DNA of 41,359 nt from an uncultured Oscillibacter sp. (GTDB lineage Bacteria; Bacillota; Clostridia; Oscillospirales; Oscillospiraceae). The DNA lies in contig NZ_CAJTUX010000019.1 in the NCBI RefSeq assembly GCF_910579365.1, forward strand, positions 1 to 41,359. The letters are read 5' to 3'. A program made the position numbers and the translations under genes. Below, in pieces: positions 7,886 through 16,358 of the stretch (position 1 is the stretch's first letter; each line of letters starts with the position of its first letter). Below the pieces are notes generated by a model. It made no database searches, was not told where the DNA came from, and worked only from the letters and a program-made list of their open reading frames with translations.

Positions 7886-8452
7886 GTGGAAAAACTGGAA
7901 CTGTTTATAGAGGCAATTCAGGATGCGCCGGTCATCGCCGCTGTTAAAAACGACGAGGGGCTGGAACGGGCTTTGGCCTCCGACAATACGGTGGTCTTTC
8001 TGCTCTATGGAACCATCCTGAACATTCAGGAGCTGGTCCGCCGGGTCAAGGAGGCGGGAAAGCTGGCCTTCATCCACATTGACCTGGTAGAGGGCATATC
8101 CGCAAAGGACATCTCCGCCGAGTACATCGCCAGCCGCACCCAGGCCGACGGTATCATATCCACCCACCCGAACCTGATCCGCCGGGCCCGGGAGCTGGGG
8201 CTGCTGACCATTCAGCGCTTCTTTATGCTGGACTCCCTGTCCTTTGCCAACGTTCTGCGCCAGAGCTCCAACGCCGACATTGTGGACGTGCTCCCCGGCG
8301 CCATCGCCAGCGTTATCAGCCACCTGGTGCAGGAGGTGCACCAGCCCCTGATCGCCAGCGGACTGCTGATGGAAAAGTCCGACGTGGTGGCCGCTCTCTC
8401 CGCCGGGGCGGCGGCGGTGTCCACCACCAGCGAACGGCTCTGGTCCGTGTAA
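7886..8452 (+). CDS. glpP: Glycerol-3-phosphate-responsive antiterminator, GlpP family
   Basis: 188 aa; GTG start at 7886 placed by AGGAGGACGCTTATC. The sequence runs through the GlpP family pattern: PVIAAVKNDEGLERALASD, VVFLLYGTILNIQELV, LAFIHIDLVEGISAKD, ADGIISTHPNLIRRAREL, QRFFMLDSLSF, VDVLPGAIASVISHL and a closing AGAAAVSTTSERLW. In Bacillus, GlpP binds glycerol 3-phosphate and lets RNA polymerase read through leader terminators of glp genes. No glpF/glpK/glpD lies in this window; the divergent GDPD gene is the only glycerophosphate gene nearby, so targets are probably elsewhere. It ends 19 bp from the converging malic enzyme stop with no visible terminator between. Confidence 0.88.
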   Translation: MEKLELFIEAIQDAPVIAAVKNDEGLERALASDNTVVFLLYGTILNIQELVRRVKEAGKLAFIHIDLVEGISAKDISAEYIASRTQADGIISTHPNLIRRARELGLLTIQRFFMLDSLSFANVLRQSSNADIVDVLPGAIASVISHLVQEVHQPLIASGLLMEKSDVVAALSAGAAAVSTTSERLWSV

Positions 8453-8471
8453 GAGCGGCCAAATCCCGCCT

Positions 8472-9644
<1,173 letters not shown>

Positions 9645-9661
9645 AAAACAGGTCCTCCTTC

Positions 9662-10777
9662 TTATTTCTGATCCTCAAAGGGGAAGTGATAGGGCAGGCC
9701 CAGCTTGTCCCGAATCTCCAGAATCTCCTTCTGGATGGTCTCGCCCACGGGCACGCCTTTGTCCTTGCGCTCCTGCCAGGCCAGCCACTCCTTTTCACCG
9801 GCGGTGTAGATGCGCTCCGCGCCGGGGGCCTTCTCCGAGGCCCGGAGTCCGCGGCAGATGTCGCCGGCGGTCTTTTTAAAGGTATCCAGACCCATGAAGA
9901 ACTCGGGATTGATGACGAAGAAGAAGTGACCCAGGCGGTACATCTGATTGCTGCCGTCGGCGGCCTTGCCGTTGAGGTCCTTCAGGAAGGGTCCCCCGGC
10001 CAGGGCGGCGGAGAGAATCTCGACGATGGTGGTGAAGCCATAGCCCTTGTAGCCGCCGGTGGCCTCCCCCAGGCCGCCCAGGGACAAAAGCGCGCAGTTT
10101 CCGGCCCGCATTTCCTTGAGAATCTGGGCGGAATCGCTCATGGTGCCGCCGTCCTTGGTGACCACCAGACCCTCGGGAGTGGGCTTGCCGCTGCGGGCAT
10201 AGAACTCGATCTTGCCGTTTTGGATGGTGGAGGTGGCGCAGTCAAAGTTGAAGGGGAACTCCTCGTCCGTGGGCATGGTAAAGGTGAGAGGGTTGGTGCC
10301 CATCATGGGCTCCACGCCCCAGGTGGGCGCCACGGAGGGCCGGGCGTTGGTGCCGGTGATGCCGATCATGCCGGCCTTTTCCGCCATGGTGGTCCAGTAG
10401 CCCGCGATGCCGTAATGGGTGGAGTTATACACCGCGCCGCCGGCCATGCCGTATTTGGCGGCCTTCTCAATCAGCCGCTCCATCATGTGGTAGCTGGCTA
10501 CCATGCCCATGCCGTTGTTGGCGTCCATCACCACGGTGGTGGGGGTGTCCTTCACAATATCCATCTTGGTTTCCGGGAGCAGGGTCCCGTTGACGATACG
10601 GTCGATGTAGATGGGCTTGAAACGATTGCAGCCGTGGCTCTCAATCCCCCGGCGGTCGGACTCCAGCAGGACGTCGGCGCAAATTTTTGCGTCGTCCTCG
10701 GGCACGCCGTAGCCCTTGAATGCGTCGATGAGGAAGCTGTTCATCAGGTCCCAGGATACGTAAGGTCTTGTCTCCAT
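9662..10777 (-). CDS. Malate/L-lactate dehydrogenase family (Ldh2) oxidoreductase
   Basis: 371 aa from ATG 10777 (AAAAGGAGTTTGGTACAC upstream; a TTG three codons earlier overlaps the ribosome site). This is the non-Rossmann NAD(P) oxidoreductase family (PF02615): ADVLLESDRRGIESHGCNRF, DANNGMGMVASYHMMERLI, YNSTHYGIAGYWTTMAEKAG, GTNARPSVAPTWGVEPMMGT, GEATGGYKGYGFTTIVEIL. Members reduce 2-oxoacids such as oxaloacetate, pyruvate, 2,3-diketogulonate or ureidoglycolate. Being in an operon with malic enzyme makes malate dehydrogenase the most likely role. Expression appears to be controlled by a leader hairpin at 10829-10864. Confidence 0.85.
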   Translation of the reverse strand: METRPYVSWDLMNSFLIDAFKGYGVPEDDAKICADVLLESDRRGIESHGCNRFKPIYIDRIVNGTLLPETKMDIVKDTPTTVVMDANNGMGMVASYHMMERLIEKAAKYGMAGGAVYNSTHYGIAGYWTTMAEKAGMIGITGTNARPSVAPTWGVEPMMGTNPLTFTMPTDEEFPFNFDCATSTIQNGKIEFYARSGKPTPEGLVVTKDGGTMSDSAQILKEMRAGNCALLSLGGLGEATGGYKGYGFTTIVEILSAALAGGPFLKDLNGKAADGSNQMYRLGHFFFVINPEFFMGLDTFKKTAGDICRGLRASEKAPGAERIYTAGEKEWLAWQERKDKGVPVGETIQKEILEIRDKLGLPYHFPFEDQK

Positions 10778-10820
10778 GTGTACCAAACTCCTTTTACCAA
10801 TTTTTGGACGCTAATATATG

Positions 10821-10864
10821 CAAAAAGAGCGCAATAACTACACCACACTGGCCAGTTATCGCAC
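10821..10864 (-). terminator. Leader attenuator hairpin upstream of the malate dehydrogenase operon
   Basis: In the minus-strand RNA, GUGCGAUAACU pairs with AGUUAUUGCGC (11 pairs including G-U; arms 10854-10864 and 10829-10839) and is followed at once by UCUUUUUG (10821-10828). It lies between the promoter (10910-10938) and the ATG (10777), so it can stop transcription before the coding region. The loop contains CAGUG, complementary to CACUG earlier in the leader, a possible competing pairing. Confidence 0.6.
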
Positions 10865-10909
10865 TCGTCTCACATACTCTGCTCGTAGCAAGCTGTCATC
10901 AGTGACTTG

Positions 10910-10938
10910 AGTATAACAGAGCATCCTGAGAATTGCAA
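10910..10938 (-). promoter_or_regulatory. Promoter of the malate dehydrogenase-malic enzyme operon
   Basis: Minus strand TTGCAA (10933-10938), 17-nt spacer, TATACT (10910-10915). It gives a ~125-nt untranslated leader that includes the attenuator hairpin. The remaining 10939-11140 stretch holds no gene, only the palindrome at 11038-11049. Confidence 0.7.
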
Positions 10939-11037
10939 GAGTCAATTTTCACGCCCAAAAGGGCGCTTGTACATTTTGCACGAAAGCCAGGCCCGGCAAG
11001 GGATACGGGCGTCTTCCCCCTCAAAAAGGCAGCTTGC

Positions 11038-11049
11038 GCAAACGTTTGC
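11038..11049. promoter_or_regulatory. Palindrome resembling a LacI/CcpA-type operator
   Basis: GCAAACGTTTGC is a perfect 12-bp palindrome with the central CG of LacI-family operators; in the frame CGCAAACGTTTGCT it matches the cre consensus TGWAARCGYTWNCW at 12 of 14 positions. It lies about 100 bp upstream of the operon promoter. Binding protein unknown. Confidence 0.35.
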
Positions 11050-11140
11050 TTTATATTTTTTTGTGCAATACAGCGAGAACTGGCGTGCCCCTCGGTTCCA
11101 GGGACCGATATCCGCAGCAGGCGGACATATCCTTTGGGAT

Positions 11141-11803
11141 TTATTGTATGGCAATACTGCGGATGACCGGCTGATTTTCAGGAGCAATGAAACCGTTGCC
11201 GTCTACCGGCTCCGCGTCCGCGCAAATGGCGTCCACAACCTCCATGCCCTCCGTTACATATCCAAACGCGGCATAGCTGCCGTCCAGAAACGTGCTGTCC
11301 TCGTGGACGATGAAGAATTGAGAGCTGGCACTGTTGTAGTCCTCTGCGCGGGCCATGGAGATCGCGCCCCGCGTGTGGGACAGGTTGTTTTCCACGCCGT
11401 TTTTACGAAATTCGCCCTGGATTGTCTGCTCGCTGCCGCCTCTTCCATTGCCGTCGGGGTCGCCGCCCTGGATCATGAAGCCCTCCATGATGCGATGGAA
11501 TGTCAATCCGTCGTAAAAGCCCTCCCGCGCCAGCGATACGAAATTTTCCGTGGTCACAGGCGCCGCAGACGCGTCCAGTTCAACCGTAATGGAGCCATAT
11601 CCGTCGATCTCTATGACCGCGGTGTAAGACCCCTCCGCCGTGTCTTCCGCGGCGGAGGCGCTTTCAGATTCCGGAGCTTCACGGCCGGTTTGCGGTTCCG
11701 TCTGTTCCGCCTGTTCCATCTGGCGCTCTCCGGAACAGCCGGTTCCCAAAAGCAGGGTCACACAGGCCAGAAACACCACGGCGCAAATTCTTTTTTTCAT
11801 CAT
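11141..11803 (-). CDS. Cyclophilin-type peptidyl-prolyl isomerase, lipoprotein
   Basis: 220 aa from ATG 11803 (AAAGGATTTGTT upstream; the adjacent ATG at 11800 is equally possible). Residues 1-23 form a lipoprotein signal ending in the lipobox LLLGTGC, so the mature protein is anchored on the outer face of the membrane. An acidic linker rich in Glu/Ser (~25-60) leads to a cyclophilin domain: TTENFVSLAREGFYDGLTFH, RIMEGFMIQGGDPDGNGRGG, and SSQFFIVHEDSTFLDGSYAA, with the catalytic Arg in FHRI. It catalyses proline isomerisation in exported proteins. Monocistronic with its own promoter (11947-11975). Confidence 0.92.
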   Translation of the reverse strand: MMKKRICAVVFLACVTLLLGTGCSGERQMEQAEQTEPQTGREAPESESASAAEDTAEGSYTAVIEIDGYGSITVELDASAAPVTTENFVSLAREGFYDGLTFHRIMEGFMIQGGDPDGNGRGGSEQTIQGEFRKNGVENNLSHTRGAISMARAEDYNSASSQFFIVHEDSTFLDGSYAAFGYVTEGMEVVDAICADAEPVDGNGFIAPENQPVIRSIAIQ

Positions 11804-11946
11804 AACAAATCCTTTCCGCTGCCACCGTCCGGCTCTGCCCGCCGGCGAAGGTTTCTGCAAGCCGCCAGGCCCCGGCGAGCCGCGCCATGATGTTTCAAAT
11901 CCTGGAGCGCGGCGCTGCGAGGCCGTCCTTTTTGGCGGCGTTTATC

Positions 11947-11975
11947 AGTATAGCACAGCGGATTCGCAAAGTCGA
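11947..11975 (-). promoter_or_regulatory. Probable promoter of the cyclophilin gene
   Basis: Minus strand TCGACT (11970-11975), 17-nt spacer, TATACT (11947-11952). The -10 is good, the -35 weak. It lies inside the gap to the upstream DUF4230 gene and gives a leader of about 135 nt. Confidence 0.5.
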
Positions 11976-12010
11976 GCGGAATTTCCAAATAGGTGTGCAG
12001 GCCAAATCTG

Positions 12011-12706
12011 CTATGTTAATTCCACAACGACGCGATAACGGCGGTCAACGGCTTTGACGATTGGCTCATAGACCTCCTGTACCATTTTGACGGCAAGCGC
12101 GTCCGCAGCCTGCCCGTTTGCGGCGGTATCAAATTTCTCCTCCAACCGGGAACGCAGGTCCTGTTCAATGGCGGCATAGTCCGCCACGCTCAGCTTAATA
12201 TCTCCCCGCGCCAGCAGGCTTTCCTCCACATCCTCTATGATGATACGGTTCGGGTCGATTTCAATGGCCTGCAAATAGGGGTGGTCAATTCGGATGGTGA
12301 CCGTCCGCGCGCTGTGGTCCTCTATGACATTGGCGGCGGTCAGACGGTCCAGGTCTACAACAAAGTAGCCCGTTCCGGTATAGGACACATTCTGTGTCTT
12401 CTTCATGAAGCCGAAGTCGAGCTGTCTGATGAGGCGGTCCGTCAGCTTTATGGAAACCGTGCTGGTCTGCGTGCTGACGATCAGCTTTCGGGTCTCGCCC
12501 TGACCGGAGAGGATGACATCGGAGAAGCGGACCTCCACACCGCCGGAGCGAAGGGAAATCGAGTCCAGGTCCACTTCTTCAATGCCGTCGGAAACCTGCA
12601 TATGTAAGGGACCATCGCCATGGAGCAGGCCCCGGAACACAACCGCCGCGAGCAGCACGGCGAGCACGGCGGCGGTGATATTCAAAAACGTCTGTTTCTT
12701 TTTCAC
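12011..12706 (-). CDS. DUF4230 membrane-anchored protein
   Basis: 231 aa: a short cytoplasmic start (KKKQ), one membrane helix at ~8-28 (ITAAVLAVLLAAVVFRGLL) and an extracytoplasmic domain. The central part QNVSYTGTGYFVVDLDRLTA, then RTVTIRIDHPYLQAIEIDP, is the DUF4230 pattern (a membrane-anchored extracytoplasmic beta-rich domain), followed by a helical C-terminus (DYAAIEQDLRSRLEEKFDTA) and RRYRVVVELT at the end. Function unknown. The ATG overlaps the stop of the upstream membrane protein gene in ATGA, so translation is likely coupled and the two proteins may work together at the cell surface. Confidence 0.65.
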   Translation of the reverse strand: MKKKQTFLNITAAVLAVLLAAVVFRGLLHGDGPLHMQVSDGIEEVDLDSISLRSGGVEVRFSDVILSGQGETRKLIVSTQTSTVSIKLTDRLIRQLDFGFMKKTQNVSYTGTGYFVVDLDRLTAANVIEDHSARTVTIRIDHPYLQAIEIDPNRIIIEDVEESLLARGDIKLSVADYAAIEQDLRSRLEEKFDTAANGQAADALAVKMVQEVYEPIVKAVDRRYRVVVELT

Positions 12707-13569
12707 GGCCGCTTTCCCCCCTCAGAAACAAACTCGGGTTCGAATTTGGGAGCAGGCTCCGGAGCGGCGCCGCTTCGCTCCCACGCGGGCGGCAGGGGAA
12801 ACGCGATTTGAAACAACTCCCGCAAAATCCACTTGAGGATGAAGAACGTGAGCAGCGGCATGAGGCAGTTGGTCAGGATCAGGATGGCGATGGAATTCAA
12901 ACATTTGCGGATGGTGTTCTGAAAGTGAAGCATCAAATCCGAAATGTCGCGGATGGCCGTCTGAAAGAGGTCCGACAATTTTTCGAACACGGTCTTATCC
13001 CCGGCTCCGCCCTCCATGGCTTCCTGGAGCTTGCCGGAACCGCCCGCTGTCTCTTCAATCGTATCGTTGACGTAGTCCGTGAGGTCGGACGCGACGATGC
13101 CGGCGATATGCGTGCTGCATGGGACGACGAACGCCGCCGCCAGAGCGAGAACGCAAAGCCGGACCGCCAGGCTTTTCAGGAGGCTTCTCCTGGTAACAAG
13201 GAACAGGCTCCCCGCAAAACAGGCCAATGGGATGAGGATCGCGAAGGCTGCCTTTATCCCATACCGAATCAGAATTTTTTCCAGGAACAGAACCACCAGG
13301 ATCGCCACAAAATAGACGTTCATATCCGCCAGACTGTCCGCCAAAGGTGTTGCGAAGTCATCCGGCAGGGCGGAAATCGCCAAAGAGGCGGAAAGGGTGG
13401 CGGCGGAAAATTTCATCACGGTATTGCTGCTGTCCTCCACGCTTTCGAGGGAGTTCCTCACAAAATGGGACTCCGGAAGTTTGGCGGTGGCAACGAAAAA
13501 CGAAAGCGCGGCGATCAGGGACAGCGATAGAATTTTAATGGCCAGCGCGGCATGCTTTGCAGATAACAT
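12703..13569 (-). CDS. Polytopic membrane protein of unknown function
   Basis: 288 aa from ATG 13569, preceded by AAGGAGGGAATCCAT; the open frame continues upstream without a ribosome site. About six hydrophobic segments: ALAIKILSLSLIAALSFFVA near the N-terminus, MNVYFVAILVVLFLEKIL, AAFAILIPLACFAGSLFLV, LAVRLCVLALAAAFVVPC, then after a hydrophilic region IAILILTNCLMPLLTFFILK and a short last one. The C-terminal tail is Pro/Glu rich. It is co-transcribed and translationally coupled with the DUF4230 gene. I recognise no family; no transport motif, ATP-binding site or peptidase motif is visible. Confidence 0.7.
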   Translation of the reverse strand: MLSAKHAALAIKILSLSLIAALSFFVATAKLPESHFVRNSLESVEDSSNTVMKFSAATLSASLAISALPDDFATPLADSLADMNVYFVAILVVLFLEKILIRYGIKAAFAILIPLACFAGSLFLVTRRSLLKSLAVRLCVLALAAAFVVPCSTHIAGIVASDLTDYVNDTIEETAGGSGKLQEAMEGGAGDKTVFEKLSDLFQTAIRDISDLMLHFQNTIRKCLNSIAILILTNCLMPLLTFFILKWILRELFQIAFPLPPAWERSGAAPEPAPKFEPEFVSEGGKRP

Positions 13570-13798
13570 ATGGATTCCCTCCTTGTTCACGTGGGTTCGG
13601 CGCTCCCTCAGCCGTTCCTTGGTTCCCCCCTCCTCCATCGCCGCAGGCGTCACGCCCCCCTTGCTTTTCCACCATTATATCCCATCCGGCGGCTTGAAGC
13701 AAGCGCCTCCTGCCCTGCCGTTTCCGGGCCGGAGCCGGCGGGGCTGCCGCGCTTGGCCTCCCCAAGGGCGGGGGCGGATAGCGGCGGGCAAACTGCAA
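13570..13798. other. GC-rich spacer, no gene recognised
   Basis: Upstream region of the membrane protein operon running into the M20 remnant. Reading frames here are GC-driven and match nothing I recognise on either strand; no clear promoter for the minus-strand operon was found. Confidence 0.4.
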
Positions 13799-13939
13799 AT
13801 GCTGCTGGCGGCGGCAAAGCTGCTGAAGGAAAACGAGGCCTCCCTATCCGGCCGGGTCCGGTTCAATGAGGACGTCTGTCCCATCGGCTCCGCCTGTCTG
13901 GCCCACTGCGCGGTCCGCTGGATGGAGGAGCATCCGTAA
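13799..13939 (+). pseudogene. M20-type amidohydrolase/peptidase remnant with internal deletion
   Basis: The 46-codon frame fuses two pieces that fit different ends of an M20 peptidase: MLLAAAKLLKENEASLSG resembles the helix after the metal-binding HDAH motif in the N-terminal half, while RVRFNEDVCPIGSACLAHCA then VRWMEEHP resembles the extreme C-terminus (FNEDxxPxGAxxLAxxAxxxL). An intact enzyme has about 250-300 residues between them. No ribosome site is visible. The simplest reading is a gene reduced by an internal deletion. The family call rests on short matches and is tentative. Confidence 0.45.
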
Positions 13940-14020
13940 ACTCTGCCTTTTGGTAATCTGGGGAAGCCGGACACAGGAAGGACGGCGAGGGGGCTTTGCT
14001 CCCTCACTGCCCTTCACGGT

Positions 14021-14059
14021 TTCTGTCAGATTGACAGAAAAACAGAGCTGTGATACAAT
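14021..14059 (+). promoter_or_regulatory. Promoter of the pnp operon with overlapping palindrome
   Basis: TTGACA (14031-14036), 17-nt spacer, TACAAT (14054-14059), one mismatch from consensus. The -35 is embedded in TTCTGTCA-GAT-TGACAGAA (14021-14039), an 8-bp perfect inverted repeat that could be a repressor site. The leader to the pnp ATG is about 130 nt; no purine riboswitch core is visible in it. Confidence 0.8.
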
Positions 14060-14193
14060 AGCTCTTATTCGTTTTCACATGAAACCGGCCCGGCGTCGGA
14101 CGTTCCGGACGTATGGAACGCCGCCGGGAGGGATACTTTCAAACCGCAGCGGCCTCCGCCCTGCGGAACAGTCAGGAGGAAACCTTAAATCTC

Positions 14194-15015
14194 ATGGCCT
14201 ATACATATGAATACTTCCAAAAAAGCGCGGACTTCCTCCGGGCAAGGGCAGGCGCGCCGCCGGAAATCGCCGTCGTCCTGGGCTCCTGCCTGGGCCCCTT
14301 CGCCCAGACCATCGAAGACCCTGTGACCGTGGATTACGCGGACATTCCCCACTTTCTGCTCTCCACCGTGGACTCCCACGCAGGAAAGCTGATCTTTGGC
14401 ACCGCCGCCGGACGGAGGGTGGTGTGCATGTCCGGCCGCTTCCACTCGTATGAGGGCTACCGCTTTGAGGAGCTGGTGATTCCCATGCGGGTGATGAAGC
14501 TCCTGGGAGTTCGGGCCGCCATCCTCACCAACGCCGCCGGAGCCGTCAACACCGCCTACCGTCCCGGGGACGTGATGGTCCTCTCCGGGCACATCAAGCT
14601 CAACGGGGACAGCCCCCTCCGGGGGCCCAATGTGGAGGAATTCGGCCCCCGGTTCTTTGACACCACCCGGGCCTACACGCCGGAGCTTCGGAAGCTGGCC
14701 CTGGACTGCGCCGGGGATTCTTCCCTTCGGGTCCATGAGGGAACCTACATGTTTTTCCCCGGTCCCCAGTTTGAGACGCCGGCGGAAATCCGGGCCGCCC
14801 GCGTCCTGGGGGCCGACGCCGTGGGCATGTCCACCGTTACCGAGGCGCTCACCGCCGCCCACTGCGGACTGCCCGTGCTGGGCCTCTCCGTCATTACCAA
14901 CATGGCCGCCGGAGTGCTGAACCGGCCTCTCAGCGGCGCGGAGGTGGACGAGACGGCCCGCGTGATTGCGGAGGAGTTCAGCGTCTATCTGAAAAAAATC
15001 ATATCTATGATCTGA
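14194..15015 (+). CDS. pnp: Purine nucleoside phosphorylase (trimeric, 6-oxopurine type)
   Basis: 273 aa from ATG 14194, 9 nt after AGGAGG. Family signatures: VVLGSCLGPFAQTI (phosphate loop), SGRFHSYEGY, ILTNAAGAVN, GTYMFFPGPQFETPAEI, and GMSTVTEALTAAHCGL followed by SVITNMAAG. The Glu in QFETPAE and the Asn in SVITNMA are the residues that select 6-oxopurines (inosine, guanosine) in this family; MTA phosphorylases usually have Asp at the latter position. It splits purine nucleosides with phosphate into base plus (deoxy)ribose 1-phosphate. It is first in an operon with a nucleoside deaminase and an alcohol dehydrogenase, so the 6-oxo preference fits a deaminate-then-phosphorolyse route. Confidence 0.93.
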   Translation: MAYTYEYFQKSADFLRARAGAPPEIAVVLGSCLGPFAQTIEDPVTVDYADIPHFLLSTVDSHAGKLIFGTAAGRRVVCMSGRFHSYEGYRFEELVIPMRVMKLLGVRAAILTNAAGAVNTAYRPGDVMVLSGHIKLNGDSPLRGPNVEEFGPRFFDTTRAYTPELRKLALDCAGDSSLRVHEGTYMFFPGPQFETPAEIRAARVLGADAVGMSTVTEALTAAHCGLPVLGLSVITNMAAGVLNRPLSGAEVDETARVIAEEFSVYLKKIISMI

Positions 15016-15031
15016 AACAGGAGGAAACACC

Positions 15032-16330
15032 ATGAAACTGCTGCTGAAAAATTGCGACATTATGGCCGCCCAGGGGACGGGCTTTCGCTGTTTGGAGAGC
15101 GCCTGGCTGGGCATTGACGGAGACACCATCGACTACATCGGAACCGAAAGGCCCCAGGAGCGCTATGACCAGGAGAAGGACATGACCGGCCGCCTGCTTC
15201 TCCCGGGCCTCATCAACTGCCACGGGCACAGCCCCATGGTGCTGCTGCGGGGCGTGGGCAGCGACCTCAATCTTCAGGAGTGGCTGTTCGGGAAGATCAT
15301 GCCCATCGAGGACAAGCTTACGGCGGAGGATATCAGGCTTGGAAACCAGCTGGCCCTGCTGGAGATGATCTCCACCGGCACCACCAGCTATTCCGACATG
15401 TATTTCGAACCCCAGACCGCCGTGGAAAACGCCGTAGCCTGCGGCATCAAGGCCAACATCAGCCGCCCCGTCCAGTGCTTCAACAAGGACGAGACCTACG
15501 CCGAGAATTTCCGGGCCAAGGAGTCCATCCAGCTCTTTAAGGACTATCACGGCGCGGCGGACGGGCGGGTCCGCATCGACTTCGCCGTTCACGCGGAGTA
15601 CACCTGCTTCGAGCACATTGTGGGTCCCTACAGCGCCGACTGCAAGTCCCTGGGAGGCCGGATGCACATTCACCTCTCCGAGACGAAAAAGGAGCATGAC
15701 GAGTGTGTGGAGAAATACGGCAAGACCCCCGCCCGGTGGTTCTATGACCTGGGAACCTTCGACTCCCCCACCGCCGCCGCCCACTGCGTCTTTGTGACGG
15801 AGGAGGACATGGCCCTGATGCTGGAAAAGGGCGTCAGCCCCATTCACAACCCCACCAGCAACATGAAGCTCGGCAGCGGCTTCGCCCCCATTCAGCGGAT
15901 GCTGGACCTGGGGCTGAACGTCACCCTGGGCACCGACGGCGCCGCCAGCAACAACAACCTTAATATGATGGAAGAGCTCCATCTGGCCGCAGTCCTTCAC
16001 AACGGCTACCACCGGGACCCCACCATTTTGAAACCCGCGGAGCTCCTGGCCATGGCCACCCGCAGCGGGGCAAAGCTCCAGGGCCGGGAGGACACCGGCG
16101 TGCTGGAGGTGGGCAAAAAGGCGGACATCATCGCCCTGGACCTGACGAAGCCCCACATGGTTCCCAATTTCGATCCCCTGGCGCTGGCGGTCTACTCCGC
16201 CCAGGGAAGCGATGTGGTAATGACCATGGTGGACGGAACTATTCTGTACGAAAACGGCGAATTTTTGACCCTGGACGCGGAGAAAATTCTGTATGAGGCC
16301 AACGCCGCCGCCAAGCGGCTGAACAGCTGA
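15032..16330 (+). CDS. 5-methylthioadenosine/S-adenosylhomocysteine deaminase-type amidohydrolase
   Basis: 432 aa; ATG follows ACAGGAGGAAACACC, 16 bp after pnp. Amidohydrolase TIM barrel of the MtaD/TrzA group: LLLPGLINCHGHSPMVLLRG (HxH metal site), MHIHLSETKKEHDEC (third His), TAAAHCVFVTEEDMALM (fourth His), NPTSNMKLGSGFAPIQRM, and TLGTDGAASNNNLNMMEE (metal Asp). Such enzymes deaminate the adenine ring of MTA, SAH, 5'-deoxyadenosine or adenosine, giving inosine-type nucleosides. Related enzymes act on other N-heterocycles, but co-transcription with a 6-oxopurine phosphorylase favours a nucleoside. Confidence 0.88.
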   Translation: MKLLLKNCDIMAAQGTGFRCLESAWLGIDGDTIDYIGTERPQERYDQEKDMTGRLLLPGLINCHGHSPMVLLRGVGSDLNLQEWLFGKIMPIEDKLTAEDIRLGNQLALLEMISTGTTSYSDMYFEPQTAVENAVACGIKANISRPVQCFNKDETYAENFRAKESIQLFKDYHGAADGRVRIDFAVHAEYTCFEHIVGPYSADCKSLGGRMHIHLSETKKEHDECVEKYGKTPARWFYDLGTFDSPTAAAHCVFVTEEDMALMLEKGVSPIHNPTSNMKLGSGFAPIQRMLDLGLNVTLGTDGAASNNNLNMMEELHLAAVLHNGYHRDPTILKPAELLAMATRSGAKLQGREDTGVLEVGKKADIIALDLTKPHMVPNFDPLALAVYSAQGSDVVMTMVDGTILYENGEFLTLDAEKILYEANAAAKRLNS

Positions 16331-16358
16331 CCGCACTATCTATGGGAGGACCGGCCAT

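Noticed and set aside
10787..10909. Possible T-box leader before the malate dehydrogenase gene
   Set aside because: The hallmark T-box bulge sequence and specifier stem are absent.
14060..14193. Possible purine riboswitch in the pnp leader
   Set aside because: No paired loops with the conserved purine-aptamer core are visible in the 130-nt leader.
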